In this document: piece by piece, positions 46,636-55,090 of the stretch
Position numbering within the stretch: position 1 is the stretch's first letter
Layout of the letters: each line of letters begins with the position of its first letter
Program-made: the position numbers and the translations under genes
The notes under the pieces: model-generated
What the model saw: only the letters and a program-made list of their open reading frames with translations
Told to the model about the DNA's origin: nothing
Databases searched by the model: none
Assembly (NCBI GenBank): GCA_017450065.1
Contig: JAFSYI010000014.1
Coordinates: forward strand, 1 to 64,000
Direction of reading: 5' to 3'
Source: Lachnospiraceae bacterium
Lineage (GTDB): Bacteria > Bacillota > Clostridia > Lachnospirales > Lachnospiraceae
Length of the DNA stretch: 64,000 bases

Positions 46636-48663
46636 ATGAATCCAAAATTCTTCGATGTTAAAAAAGAAAAGCAGGATGCCATTATCAACGCTGCACTGAT
46701 GATATTTGCCGAGAACGGTTACAAAAAGGCAAGTACCGACAATATAGTCAAGGCGGCGGGAATCAGTAAAGGCCTCCTGTTTCATTATTTTATAAGCAAA
46801 CAGGGCGTATACGAGTTCATATACGATTACAGCATTAAGTATACGATGCTCGAGCTGTCACAGACCATAAACAAGAAGGAGACTGATTTCTTTGCGATCC
46901 AGAGGATGATCGAACTGACCAAGCTCAGGGTGATGAAGAATTATCCGTATATGCAGCAGTTCCTTAATAACGTTAAGTATGAGACACATCCGGATGCGCT
47001 TAAGATAATACAGGAATCGGAGAATTCGGTTGACGAGGCTTATGCCCAGATATATAAAAGGGCTGACATGTCGAAGTTCAACAGACCGGTTGACGCCCAG
47101 AAGATAATAAGGATGATCGGATGGATGTCCGATGGATTTATCAGGGATAAGTTCAGGAACGGAACGCCCGAGCCTGACAGCATGAACAGTGAGTTCGCCC
47201 AGTATCTTTCAATGCTCAGAGAGCATTTCTACGGAAATGATGACGGAAATTCAGAACTGATCATAGAGGCTACGGAAGCGGTAAGAGATGATTCCGTTAT
47301 GGATTCGATGAAGAGCGAGATGATCGGCGAGCCGGTAAGTACCGTAAGCGCAGCGGCCTTCGCAGTTGAAAAAGCGGAGGATAAACCGGCCGTTAAGGAG
47401 CCTGCGATAACTATTGCGGATTCGAATAGCGTACGGGAGTTAAGCTTTGAGGAAAGACTGGCGCTCGGCAAAAAGAGTGTGTATTATCAGGAGCCGGAGG
47501 AGAAGAAAGAAGATAAGCCGGCGGCTGAAGCTAAACCGGAAGCTGATACAAAGCCCGCAGAACCGGCAGTATCTGTGGTGAACGTGGTATCTTTGGATGA
47601 GCGGAGAGCACCTGAGAATGCGGATACGGAAAAAGCAGCCGGTACAGCTGTGTCTGCAGAAACTGCGGTAAAGGAAAGCCCTTCGGAGAATGAAGAAGCT
47701 GCAAAGAGCGAAGCTGCGACAGCTGCCGAAGAAACCGCAGTGAGTGCTGAGAAGGAAGAACCTGTAAAGACAGTGATCCCGGATAAAGAAGAAGAGGCGG
47801 TAATTCCCTCGGAAGAACCGGCGGTCAGTACAGAAGCAGCGGCAAAAGCAGAAGAGATGCCTGTAAACACACCCGGACCTGATACATCCGGTCCAAAGGT
47901 AAAGGTAACCGTGGAAGAAGAACCTGAAGAGCCGGAAGGCCAGGAAAGAGTTGTTGCATGCCTTCCCGAAACGGATATTAACTTCTTTGAGGTTTCGAGA
48001 CTTGATGATTTCTCATATGGTTCCGATGAGCGCGGCGGAAGAGGTATTCCGTATGACAGCAGCGGAAATGTCCAGATATTTGTTGAAGATGATGACGATT
48101 ACGAAGACGATTACGAAGATGAATATGAGGATGATGAATACTATGTAGATGACGCCGTAAAACAGGAAGAGGATATCAAAGATACAGAGGCGGCAGAAGA
48201 AGCCGGGTTACAGTCACCTGTACAGGCCCCTTCGAAGGAAAATGATCCCGGTGGTCAGACATCTGTGAATGCCGGTGACAGCGATGCTGCCGGCAGCAAA
48301 GACGATCCCGGGGAAGGTGTTGCCGGAGATGATGATAAGGAATCTGATAAAACAGAAGATGACAATAAAGAAGACGGTGATTCTCCGGATAATACCGCTG
48401 CCGGCTCTGAAGATAACAAAGCCGGTACTGCCGGGGATTACGGAAATAAGGCCGAAATGGATATAGATCTTGACGATCTGTCAGAGAAGATCATGAGCCA
48501 TACGGATAAGGAATCCAGGGAACAGGAGCGGGTTAAAGAGCTTGAAAGCATGGGACCTGCACCGGTGCTGCCGGATATCAATCCCGAGAGTATAAACAGC
48601 GCAGGCGCATCTGTCGATGAGGACAATGAGGATGTCCATATATACCGGCCTTTGAGCTTTTAA
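46636..48663 (+). CDS. TetR-like regulator with a long acidic disordered tail
   Basis: 675 residues. Residues 1-205 form a normal TetR protein: HTH 'ALMIFAENGYKKASTDNIVK' and 'GISKGLLFHYFISKQGVYEF', then a helical ligand domain. Residues about 210-675 are low in complexity, rich in Glu, Ala, Asp, Pro and Lys, with a run near residue 490 that is almost only Asp, Glu and Tyr. The reading frame is open throughout, so the tail is not a sequencing join. TetR proteins are usually about 200 residues. Tail function is unknown. A TTTGACT/AGTCAAA palindrome lies upstream. Confidence 0.8.
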   Translation: MNPKFFDVKKEKQDAIINAALMIFAENGYKKASTDNIVKAAGISKGLLFHYFISKQGVYEFIYDYSIKYTMLELSQTINKKETDFFAIQRMIELTKLRVMKNYPYMQQFLNNVKYETHPDALKIIQESENSVDEAYAQIYKRADMSKFNRPVDAQKIIRMIGWMSDGFIRDKFRNGTPEPDSMNSEFAQYLSMLREHFYGNDDGNSELIIEATEAVRDDSVMDSMKSEMIGEPVSTVSAAAFAVEKAEDKPAVKEPAITIADSNSVRELSFEERLALGKKSVYYQEPEEKKEDKPAAEAKPEADTKPAEPAVSVVNVVSLDERRAPENADTEKAAGTAVSAETAVKESPSENEEAAKSEAATAAEETAVSAEKEEPVKTVIPDKEEEAVIPSEEPAVSTEAAAKAEEMPVNTPGPDTSGPKVKVTVEEEPEEPEGQERVVACLPETDINFFEVSRLDDFSYGSDERGGRGIPYDSSGNVQIFVEDDDDYEDDYEDEYEDDEYYVDDAVKQEEDIKDTEAAEEAGLQSPVQAPSKENDPGGQTSVNAGDSDAAGSKDDPGEGVAGDDDKESDKTEDDNKEDGDSPDNTAAGSEDNKAGTAGDYGNKAEMDIDLDDLSEKIMSHTDKESREQERVKELESMGPAPVLPDINPESINSAGASVDEDNEDVHIYRPLSF

Positions 48664-48668
48664 TATTT

Positions 48669-48697
48669 GTCATAAGGGGTACCGCGAAAGGTGGATC
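48669..48697 (+). repeat. 41-nt hairpin element, copy D (right arm lost)
   Basis: GTCATAAGGGGTACCGCGAA resembles copy A, but the sequence after GGTGGATCC no longer matches, so the closing arm and start codon are missing. It lies 45 bases before the PfkB-like gene. Confidence 0.6.
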
Positions 48698-48741
48698 CGG
48701 AATAATAATATTTCATTGTAAAGAGTGGAAGGGGGTTGCGT

Positions 48742-49653
48742 ATGGGAAGATTTGCAATAGCTGGAATAGTACAGGTAGAGACTATCGTTAAGGTTGATGA
48801 AATACCGGTTGTATACAGTCCGGTGGTTAACAGACCCAATACGATCTTCACCAATCTCGGGGGAGATGCCTACAACGAGAGGGTGGCTCTTAAAGCGCTC
48901 GGGGATGAGGTTGAGTTCTTCTCCATGGTAGGAAAGCATGATATTAAGAGCATATTCTGGGACGAGGAATTCATGGGCGAGCATGATTATGTACTGCCGG
49001 TCCTGAAGGCAACGCCCACGGCTGTTATCCTGTATGACAATGAAAGACAGCAGCAGATATTTGAGGATATAAAGGACATGCGTGATGTTGAGTTCAATCT
49101 TGAACTTTTCAAGGAGCGCATAGAGAATGTGGACTGTGTGATACTGGCCAACGCCAATTTCTGCCGGCCTCTGGCACAGGCTGCCAAGGAAGCAGGAAAG
49201 CTGCTTGCGATCAATTTCCGCGGATTTACGGAAGAGAAAATGCAGTACAACGAGGATTACTTCCGGATGGCCGACGTCATTTACGTATCCGATGACAATA
49301 TTGTCGGAAGTGCGGACGAATTTGTAAGAAAGCTGGCAGATACCTATGATGCCAGGATCATAGTATTGGGTCAGGGGGCACAGGGACTTACGATCTTTTC
49401 GAGAGAAGACGATCTGCTGGCTCACTACAAGCCTGTTAAAACCAATGAAATAGTTAATACATCCGGTGCAGGTAATTCACTCTTCTCCTGCTTCTTACAC
49501 TGCTATGTAAGCTCCGGTGACGCGGTACATGCAATCAAGAACGCACTGCTGTTTGCTTCATACAAGATAGGGTACATGGGAACATCAAACGGTTTCCTTA
49601 CCGAAGAGGAGCTGGAGCACTGGTACAGACTTATATGGGGACCGGGAAAGTAG
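48742..49653 (+). CDS. PfkB-like sugar kinase homologue with altered catalytic residue
   Basis: 303 residues. The start at 48742 follows GGAAGGGGG; an in-frame TTG six bases earlier is less likely. The ribokinase-like fold is visible: 'MGRFAIAGIVQVETIVKVDE', 'FTNLGGDAYNERVALKALGD', 'FSMVGKHD' and 'ILGQGAQGLTIF'. The second PfkB signature, normally DTxGAGD, reads 'NTSGAGNSLFSCF', with Asn245 where the catalytic Asp should be. It is otherwise full length. It may be inactive, regulatory, or a specialised branch. Substrate unknown. Confidence 0.82.
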   Translation: MGRFAIAGIVQVETIVKVDEIPVVYSPVVNRPNTIFTNLGGDAYNERVALKALGDEVEFFSMVGKHDIKSIFWDEEFMGEHDYVLPVLKATPTAVILYDNERQQQIFEDIKDMRDVEFNLELFKERIENVDCVILANANFCRPLAQAAKEAGKLLAINFRGFTEEKMQYNEDYFRMADVIYVSDDNIVGSADEFVRKLADTYDARIIVLGQGAQGLTIFSREDDLLAHYKPVKTNEIVNTSGAGNSLFSCFLHCYVSSGDAVHAIKNALLFASYKIGYMGTSNGFLTEEELEHWYRLIWGPGK

Positions 49654-49719
49654 GCGCAGTCAGTCAGGGATACATGTTATAAGAACAGCAAAAAGAACAG
49701 TAATAAGGCAGGTTATAAA

Positions 49720-51258
49720 ATGCTTCCAACAGAATATCTGTCCGGAATGAGGGAACTTCTTAAAGATGAATATGATGATTATTTAAGAAGCCTTGAGGCC
49801 GAAGCATACAGGGCGCTGCGTCTTAATCCGCTTAAAGCGGATGAGGCGCAGCTTCTTGTGTTATTAAACGAATACCTGCATGTCGATATCGCGGCTGACC
49901 GGGTTCCGTGGGAGCCGCTGGGGTATTATTATACGGATGACAAAGACAGGCCTGCCGGAAAAAATCCCCTTCATGAGGCCGGGATGTACTATATACAGGA
50001 GCCAAGTGCCATGCTTCCCGTTTCCATGCTTATGGACGAAGATCCGGTCAGGGACAGTGAGGCCGGTAAATGTGAGCGGATACTTGATCTGTGTGCGGCT
50101 CCCGGAGGAAAATCAACCCAGATAGCATCCCGTATGAAGGGCAGGGGCGTGCTCATATGCAATGAGATCATATCCCAGAGAGCATCAATACTGTCAGAGA
50201 ATATTGAGAGGATGGGCGTAAGGAATGCCCTGGTACTGAATGAACCTCCGCAGAAGCTTAAGGATACCTTTGTTGATTATTTTGACAGGATACTGGTGGA
50301 TGCGCCCTGTTCGGGTGAGGGAATGTTCAGAAAGAATGAACAGGCTGTAAAGGAGTGGAGTCCTGACAGTGTCCTTATGTGTGCAGCACGGCAGGATGAA
50401 ATACTTGACTGTGCGGCTACTATGTTAAGACCCGGGGGGACCATGGTATATTCAACCTGTACTTTTTCCGAAGAAGAGGATGAGTCATGCATCGGGCGGT
50501 TCCTTGACAGACACGGGGATTATGAACTTGTGAGAATGGAAAAGCTGCTGCCTCACAGGATTAAAGGAGAAGGACATTTTGCCGCAAAGCTTGTCAGAAA
50601 GAGTACGGATGGCACCGCAGAACCGGCCGGATACTGCACCCTGGGAAATTACAGGGGAACCGATATTGCGGAATTTACAGGTATGAACGCTACGGAAAAG
50701 CCGGATGGCAAGTCCGGGGAAACGTCATCCGGAGAAAAGAAGAAAAGAGGAAGAAGCAAGGATAGCGGAGGAAATAACGCAAATACGGCAGAAGTCCGGA
50801 AGGTGTTTGCGCAGTTTATCGGAAGCACACTGAAAGAGGAAGCGGTAAACAGGCTGAAGGGCAGTATTCTGTGGTTCGGAGACAATCTGTATCTCATGCC
50901 GCAGGGAGCTCCCGGAATTGACGGGATAAGGGTGTTAAGGGCAGGGCTGTGCCTCGGGACCATGAAGAAGGACAGATTCGAGCCTTCGCATGCATTGGCG
51001 CTTGCTCTGAGTCCAGGGGAGGTTGCCTGTGCGGTTGACATAACACCGGAAAAAGCCGCAGCCTTTATTGAAGGGATGCCTATTGACCATGAGGAGGATA
51101 AAACAGACTGCGGAAACGGAGAAGATGATAAAGCGGCATCCGTACCATACCGGGGTTGGGTGCTGGTATGCTGCGGCGGGATCAGCCTCGGCTGGGGAAA
51201 GGCTGTAGGCAGTATCATAAAAAACCATTATCCGAAGGGATTGAGAAAGAGGCTGTGA
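49720..51258 (+). CDS. RsmF/NSUN-type rRNA (cytosine-C5) methyltransferase
   Basis: 512 residues. SAM-binding 'ILDLCAAPGGKSTQIASRMK', first active Cys in 'VDAPCSGEGMFRKNE', second in 'MVYSTCTFSEEEDESCIG'. The C-terminal part is PUA-like ('GDNLYLMPQGAPGIDGIRVLRAG' type sequence). A Lys/Gly/Ser-rich insertion (about 330-358) separates the two halves. Family members methylate cytosine in 16S rRNA; the exact site cannot be told. It ends 23 bases before the ArsR-type regulator. Confidence 0.88.
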   Translation: MLPTEYLSGMRELLKDEYDDYLRSLEAEAYRALRLNPLKADEAQLLVLLNEYLHVDIAADRVPWEPLGYYYTDDKDRPAGKNPLHEAGMYYIQEPSAMLPVSMLMDEDPVRDSEAGKCERILDLCAAPGGKSTQIASRMKGRGVLICNEIISQRASILSENIERMGVRNALVLNEPPQKLKDTFVDYFDRILVDAPCSGEGMFRKNEQAVKEWSPDSVLMCAARQDEILDCAATMLRPGGTMVYSTCTFSEEEDESCIGRFLDRHGDYELVRMEKLLPHRIKGEGHFAAKLVRKSTDGTAEPAGYCTLGNYRGTDIAEFTGMNATEKPDGKSGETSSGEKKKRGRSKDSGGNNANTAEVRKVFAQFIGSTLKEEAVNRLKGSILWFGDNLYLMPQGAPGIDGIRVLRAGLCLGTMKKDRFEPSHALALALSPGEVACAVDITPEKAAAFIEGMPIDHEEDKTDCGNGEDDKAASVPYRGWVLVCCGGISLGWGKAVGSIIKNHYPKGLRKRL

Positions 51259-51281
51259 ATGCCGGGTTACGGAGGAAGAAA

Positions 51282-51662
51282 ATGGACATGAATATGGAAG
51301 CAAACGGAAACGAACTTAAAGAATGCAGCTGCGGGAAGGAGCATGGAACGGTAGACCTTGTAAAGATGCTGGCGGATATGCCTCCCGAAGAGGAGCTGTA
51401 TGATCTGGCGGACTTCTTTAAGATATTTGCGGACTGTACAAGGATAAGGATACTGTGTACTCTTCTTTACGGTGAAATGTGTGTGAGCGAGATAGGGGAT
51501 GCTCTTGATATGACCCAGTCGGCGATATCACACCAGCTTCGTGTACTGAAGCAGGCGAAGCTTGTTAAGAACAGGCGTGAGGGCAAGACCATCTATTATT
51601 CGCTGTCTGACGGACACATAATAAGCATATTGAGTCAGGGACTGGAGCATATAGAGGAATAA
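51282..51662 (+). CDS. ArsR/SmtB-type zinc-sensing repressor candidate
   Basis: 126 residues from the ATG at 51282, preceded by GGAGGAAGAAA. Winged helix: 'LADFFKIFADCTRIRILCTL', 'MCVSEIGDALDMTQSAISHQ', 'LRVLKQAKLVKNRREGKTIY'. The last helix carries Asp110-x-His112-x10-His123-x2-Glu126, exactly the spacing of the SmtB/CzrA alpha-5 zinc site. An N-terminal Cys15-x-Cys17 could add a second metal site; the CadC 'CxC' in helix 3 is only half present (MCVSE). Metal binding releases such repressors from DNA. No metal transporter is adjacent. Confidence 0.87.
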   Translation: MDMNMEANGNELKECSCGKEHGTVDLVKMLADMPPEEELYDLADFFKIFADCTRIRILCTLLYGEMCVSEIGDALDMTQSAISHQLRVLKQAKLVKNRREGKTIYYSLSDGHIISILSQGLEHIEE

Positions 51663-51668
51663 GACGGA

Positions 51669-51697
51669 TTGACACATTAAGGGTGAAATGATATTCT
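51669..51697 (+). promoter_or_regulatory. Possible promoter for the zinc-ribbon genes
   Basis: TTGACA at 51669-51674 and TATTCT at 51692-51697, 17 bases apart, just after the repressor gene and 72 bases before the start at 51770. Confidence 0.45.
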
Positions 51698-51769
51698 TGA
51701 ATTGTCTGATTTTATGCAAAAATACTCTAATTTAACGGATTTTTTGACAGTGACAGGGGAGGATTGAGC

Positions 51770-52363
51770 ATGGCTTCTTGGGATGAATTAAAGAGCAGGA
51801 TATCCCGGGCAGGGAAAGCATCTGTGGTAAAGACCAGAACTTTGGCTAAAATAGCAACGGTTAACGGGAAGATCTCAGATACAAGAAAGAATATAAATAC
51901 AGGCTGCCGTGAGCTTGGGCGCATACTGGTTGATTCGGCGTATGCCGATGATTCGGCAGAGGATATCAGAAACCGTATAGACAAGGCTGAAGCAGCCGGC
52001 GAAGACAGGGAGCTCCTTGAAGCCGTACTCAGAGTGAAAGAGTATGAGGAAGAGCTTGATGAACTTATTTATGAAAAGGGACAGCTGCAGGGAATTACCG
52101 CATGCAGGGTGTGCGGAGCGGAGGTTACGGCTGATTCGGATTACTGCAGCAAATGCGGGGCAAGTGTGATACCTGAGGATGAGCCCCTTTACGAGGAGCC
52201 GGCCGAAGGAGAAGATACAGAGCCTGCTGAAGGAGAAGATACGGAGCCGGCCGAAGGAGAAGATACAGAGCCTGCTGAAGGAGAAGATTCGGAGCCTGTG
52301 GAAGGAGAAGATACGAAGCCTGCGGATGAGGAAGAAGAGACAGCTGAGGATGACTCCGAATAG
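51770..52363 (+). CDS. Zinc-ribbon protein with tandem acidic repeats
   Basis: 197 residues. The ATG at 51770 follows GGGGAGG at good spacing; an in-frame TTG six bases earlier is nearer the site than ideal. A helical region (about 1-105) precedes a double CxxC zinc ribbon ('CRVCGAEVTADSDYCSKCG'). The C-terminus is five near-identical eight-residue repeats of the type EPAEGEDT. The gene downstream also begins with a zinc ribbon. No enzymatic motif is seen. Function unknown. Confidence 0.78.
   Translation: MASWDELKSRISRAGKASVVKTRTLAKIATVNGKISDTRKNINTGCRELGRILVDSAYADDSAEDIRNRIDKAEAAGEDRELLEAVLRVKEYEEELDELIYEKGQLQGITACRVCGAEVTADSDYCSKCGASVIPEDEPLYEEPAEGEDTEPAEGEDTEPAEGEDTEPAEGEDSEPVEGEDTKPADEEEETAEDDSE
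52196..52315 (+). repeat. In-frame 24-bp tandem repeat, five units
   Basis: Five 24-base units beginning GAGCC and containing GAAGGAGAAGAT. Units alternate between two slightly different forms, suggesting expansion as 48-base pairs. Copy number is probably variable between strains. Confidence 0.85.
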
Positions 52364-52379
52364 TTTTTTTGATGCCGCC

Positions 52380-52404
52380 GACAGGCTTTTGACCCTTTGA
52401 TCAT
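52380..52404 (+). repeat. Conserved upstream block, copy 3
   Basis: GACAGGCTTTTGACCC and the following nine bases match 116-140 except one A to G. It lies 25 bases before the ATG at 52430, almost touching the AGGAGG ribosome binding site, so any effect would be on promoter clearance or on the mRNA leader. Confidence 0.6.
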
Positions 52405-52429
52405 ACATATTTTACCAGGAGGAAAACAT

Positions 52430-54322
52430 ATGAAGTGCAGTAACTGCGGAACAGTCTTAAGGAAGGATTCGGTGTTTTGCCATAAATGCGGTACAAGAGT
52501 GGAGGCTGTGCCCGAAGACGTGACCGGGGCTGCCGAAGCGGACGGGGCCGGAGAGGACCTGACAGCGGATGAGAACAAAGAGACGCCGGCAGCGGATGCC
52601 CTGACTCAGACGGGAGATGCTTCGGAAGCCGGCCGTGATGCATCAAAGGACAGTCCTCAGAGTGCTGATGAACGGTTTGATGAATACTTTAAGCCGGATG
52701 AAGAAGAGCCACGTAAAAAGAAGGGCTTTATCATTGGAGCAGCAGTTGCGGTTGCTGCCGTATGTCTGATATGCTTCTGCTGCAGCAATACCTTTAAGAG
52801 AACCTTCTACAAGCCTGCCGATTACTATAAGTATGTGGAGAAGAAGAACGCAAAGGAAACAATAAAGCTTGCGACCGACTGGTATGATGCAGGCAATGTT
52901 CTGATCCCCGGCGGCGGAAGCGTCGGCTATGAAGATAAGCTGTCACTCAGGATGTCCGGGGATATCCTGGATGAAGCGGCGGAAGCGCTTGATGTTTACG
53001 GGATATCCGGTCAGGAACAGGATCTTTTATGGCTTCAGGATATAAGCATATCCGGGAAAACAACCATGTATGATGATCTTGGAAGCCGTAACACCGCTGT
53101 GGCCATAGGATCCGATACTGTTTTTACATTAAACACGGTAACGGACAGGGCTTCGGGCAGAGTGTATGTAAGGATCCCCGAGCTTTCTGATTCATATATA
53201 GGCTTTGACGAAGCGAAAATGAAGGAACTTTCGGAACTGGCAGGGAAATATACCGATTCATCCGTTTCCGTAGATCCCGGAATGTATGATTATCTGTCTT
53301 TGGGAAAGGCCCTTCCCGAGGCATACAGGATGAATAAGCTGCTTAATAAGTATTCCGATATATGCTTTGACAATATGAATAATGTTACAAGATCGGGCAG
53401 ACAGAAGCTTGAGATCGGTGGAGTGGCCCAGAAGTGCTACTGTCTTACAGTGACTTTTGATTATAAGGATATGAAGAGCCTTGGCAGACAGCTTCGCGAA
53501 GAGATGACAGAGGACAGGGATGTTAAGGATGCTTATATAAAGCTTATGGAGGCTCAGGGAAAGAACGGCGAGGAAAGCTGGAACGATCTTACGGACGGCC
53601 TGTATGTGCTTGAGGACATATTGGGAAGTACAGCGGGTACGGAGATGAAGGTTTATGTTGATACCTGCGGAAATATAATCGCAAGGGATATCACACTCGC
53701 TGATACAGATGTCAGGGTCCGCTACGGACATACCGTCAACGGACGTAGCTTCGGTGCCCAGCTTGTTGTAAGCATAAGCGGTGATGAAGCTGTTGCACTT
53801 AACGGAAGCGGCAAGAAGGCAGGGCAGAATTATGCGGGCGATTTCAGGCTTTCGGTAGCGGATGCCTCTCCCGTCGTTATTACCCTGGAATCCTTTGACT
53901 ACAATGCGTTCAGGAAGCAGAAGGTTAACGCAAGGATGTCGGCCTGTATCGGAGAAATTGCAGATGCGCTGAATATCAGTAATCCGGCCACTGATTTTCT
54001 TGATGATTATAAAGCGGTCGTAACGGTCGACACACCGGCTATAGGCTCCTACAGTACGAATATAAGGCTGAGCGACGGAATTAGCGAGCCGGTGGTGATG
54101 GATTATTCTTATAAGAAAACGGGCGGTTCGCGCATCACTGTTCCCGGGGATGCACTGATGATAGAAGGTTTTGGAGATCTTAAGGGATATGTAAAGGAGG
54201 CCGATTTTGCAAGGCTTCGAAATAACCTTGAGAATGCGGGGGTTCCCTCTTCCATAACAGGATATATCGGTTATATAGAGAAGGCGGCGGATTATCTTGA
54301 CTACATCGACCTGTTCCTGTAG
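52430..54322 (+). CDS. Zinc-ribbon membrane protein with large external domain
   Basis: 630 residues from the ATG at 52430 (CAGGAGG nine bases upstream). Zinc ribbon at 1-25 ('MKCSNCGTVLRKDSVFCHKC'), an acidic linker to about 100, one membrane segment (about 103-122, 'AAVAVAAVCLICFCC'), and about 500 external residues of unknown fold. The layout resembles TcaA/YvbJ-type proteins. Its N-terminal ribbon and position pair it with the preceding zinc-ribbon gene. Function unknown. Confidence 0.75.
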   Translation: MKCSNCGTVLRKDSVFCHKCGTRVEAVPEDVTGAAEADGAGEDLTADENKETPAADALTQTGDASEAGRDASKDSPQSADERFDEYFKPDEEEPRKKKGFIIGAAVAVAAVCLICFCCSNTFKRTFYKPADYYKYVEKKNAKETIKLATDWYDAGNVLIPGGGSVGYEDKLSLRMSGDILDEAAEALDVYGISGQEQDLLWLQDISISGKTTMYDDLGSRNTAVAIGSDTVFTLNTVTDRASGRVYVRIPELSDSYIGFDEAKMKELSELAGKYTDSSVSVDPGMYDYLSLGKALPEAYRMNKLLNKYSDICFDNMNNVTRSGRQKLEIGGVAQKCYCLTVTFDYKDMKSLGRQLREEMTEDRDVKDAYIKLMEAQGKNGEESWNDLTDGLYVLEDILGSTAGTEMKVYVDTCGNIIARDITLADTDVRVRYGHTVNGRSFGAQLVVSISGDEAVALNGSGKKAGQNYAGDFRLSVADASPVVITLESFDYNAFRKQKVNARMSACIGEIADALNISNPATDFLDDYKAVVTVDTPAIGSYSTNIRLSDGISEPVVMDYSYKKTGGSRITVPGDALMIEGFGDLKGYVKEADFARLRNNLENAGVPSSITGYIGYIEKAADYLDYIDLFL

Positions 54323-54379
54323 GGAAGGCGGCTGTGTAAGAACAAGCGGATTTGATGAATTGTACGAGGAAAATCATAT

Positions 54380-55048
54380 ATGAAGATCGAACTTAAACAT
54401 ATTTCCAAGAATTATAACAGACGGAATGTGCTTAAGGACGTGTCTGTGACAGCGGAGAGTGGATCCTGCATAGGTGTATTGGGTGGTAACGGTTGCGGGA
54501 AATCCACTCTTCTTGCCATAATGGCAGGGATCAGAAAGGCATCGTCCGGAAGCTTTCTGTGTGACGGCAGGGACGTGCTTACAGACAGGGCCTTAAGATC
54601 GTCGGTTATCGGATATGTTCCTCAGGGAACACCGCTTATCGAGGAACTGAGCGCAAGGGACAACCTGCTCATCTTTTATAAGAAAAGGGAGCTTGAACGG
54701 GAGCTTGAAAGAGGAACGCTTAAGCTGCTTGGCGTAGATGAGTATATTGATGTGCCGGTAAGGAAAATGTCCGGGGGTATGAAGAAAAGACTGTCGATAG
54801 GCTGTGCGGTGGCCAATCATCCAAAGATACTGCTGCTTGACGAGCCATCGGCTGCGCTTGATCTTATATGCAAGCAGAGCATAAACGGTTATCTTCGCGC
54901 ATACAAAAGAAACGGAGGAGCCATCTTCCTTGCCACCCATGATGAGGAGGAGCTTAAACTGTGTGATAAATGGTATATTTTAAAGAATGGGATCGCGTCC
55001 GAATATGATTATGACGGGAATGTAGAGAGGCTGATCGCAAGGTTCTGA
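54380..55048 (+). CDS. ABC transporter ATP-binding protein
   Basis: 222 residues. Walker A 'GGNGCGKSTLLAIMAG', signature 'MSGGMKKRLSIGCAVANHP', Walker B 'ILLLDEPSAALD' and H-loop 'FLATHDEEE' are intact. Two ABC-2 permease genes follow at 42 bases and by overlap, so the three form one exporter: ATPase plus a heterodimeric membrane pair. Substrate unknown. Confidence 0.93.
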   Translation: MKIELKHISKNYNRRNVLKDVSVTAESGSCIGVLGGNGCGKSTLLAIMAGIRKASSGSFLCDGRDVLTDRALRSSVIGYVPQGTPLIEELSARDNLLIFYKKRELERELERGTLKLLGVDEYIDVPVRKMSGGMKKRLSIGCAVANHPKILLLDEPSAALDLICKQSINGYLRAYKRNGGAIFLATHDEEELKLCDKWYILKNGIASEYDYDGNVERLIARF

Positions 55049-55090
55049 GAGACGGCAGAGCGGCTTATGATCAGGGCCGGGGTATAAAAA

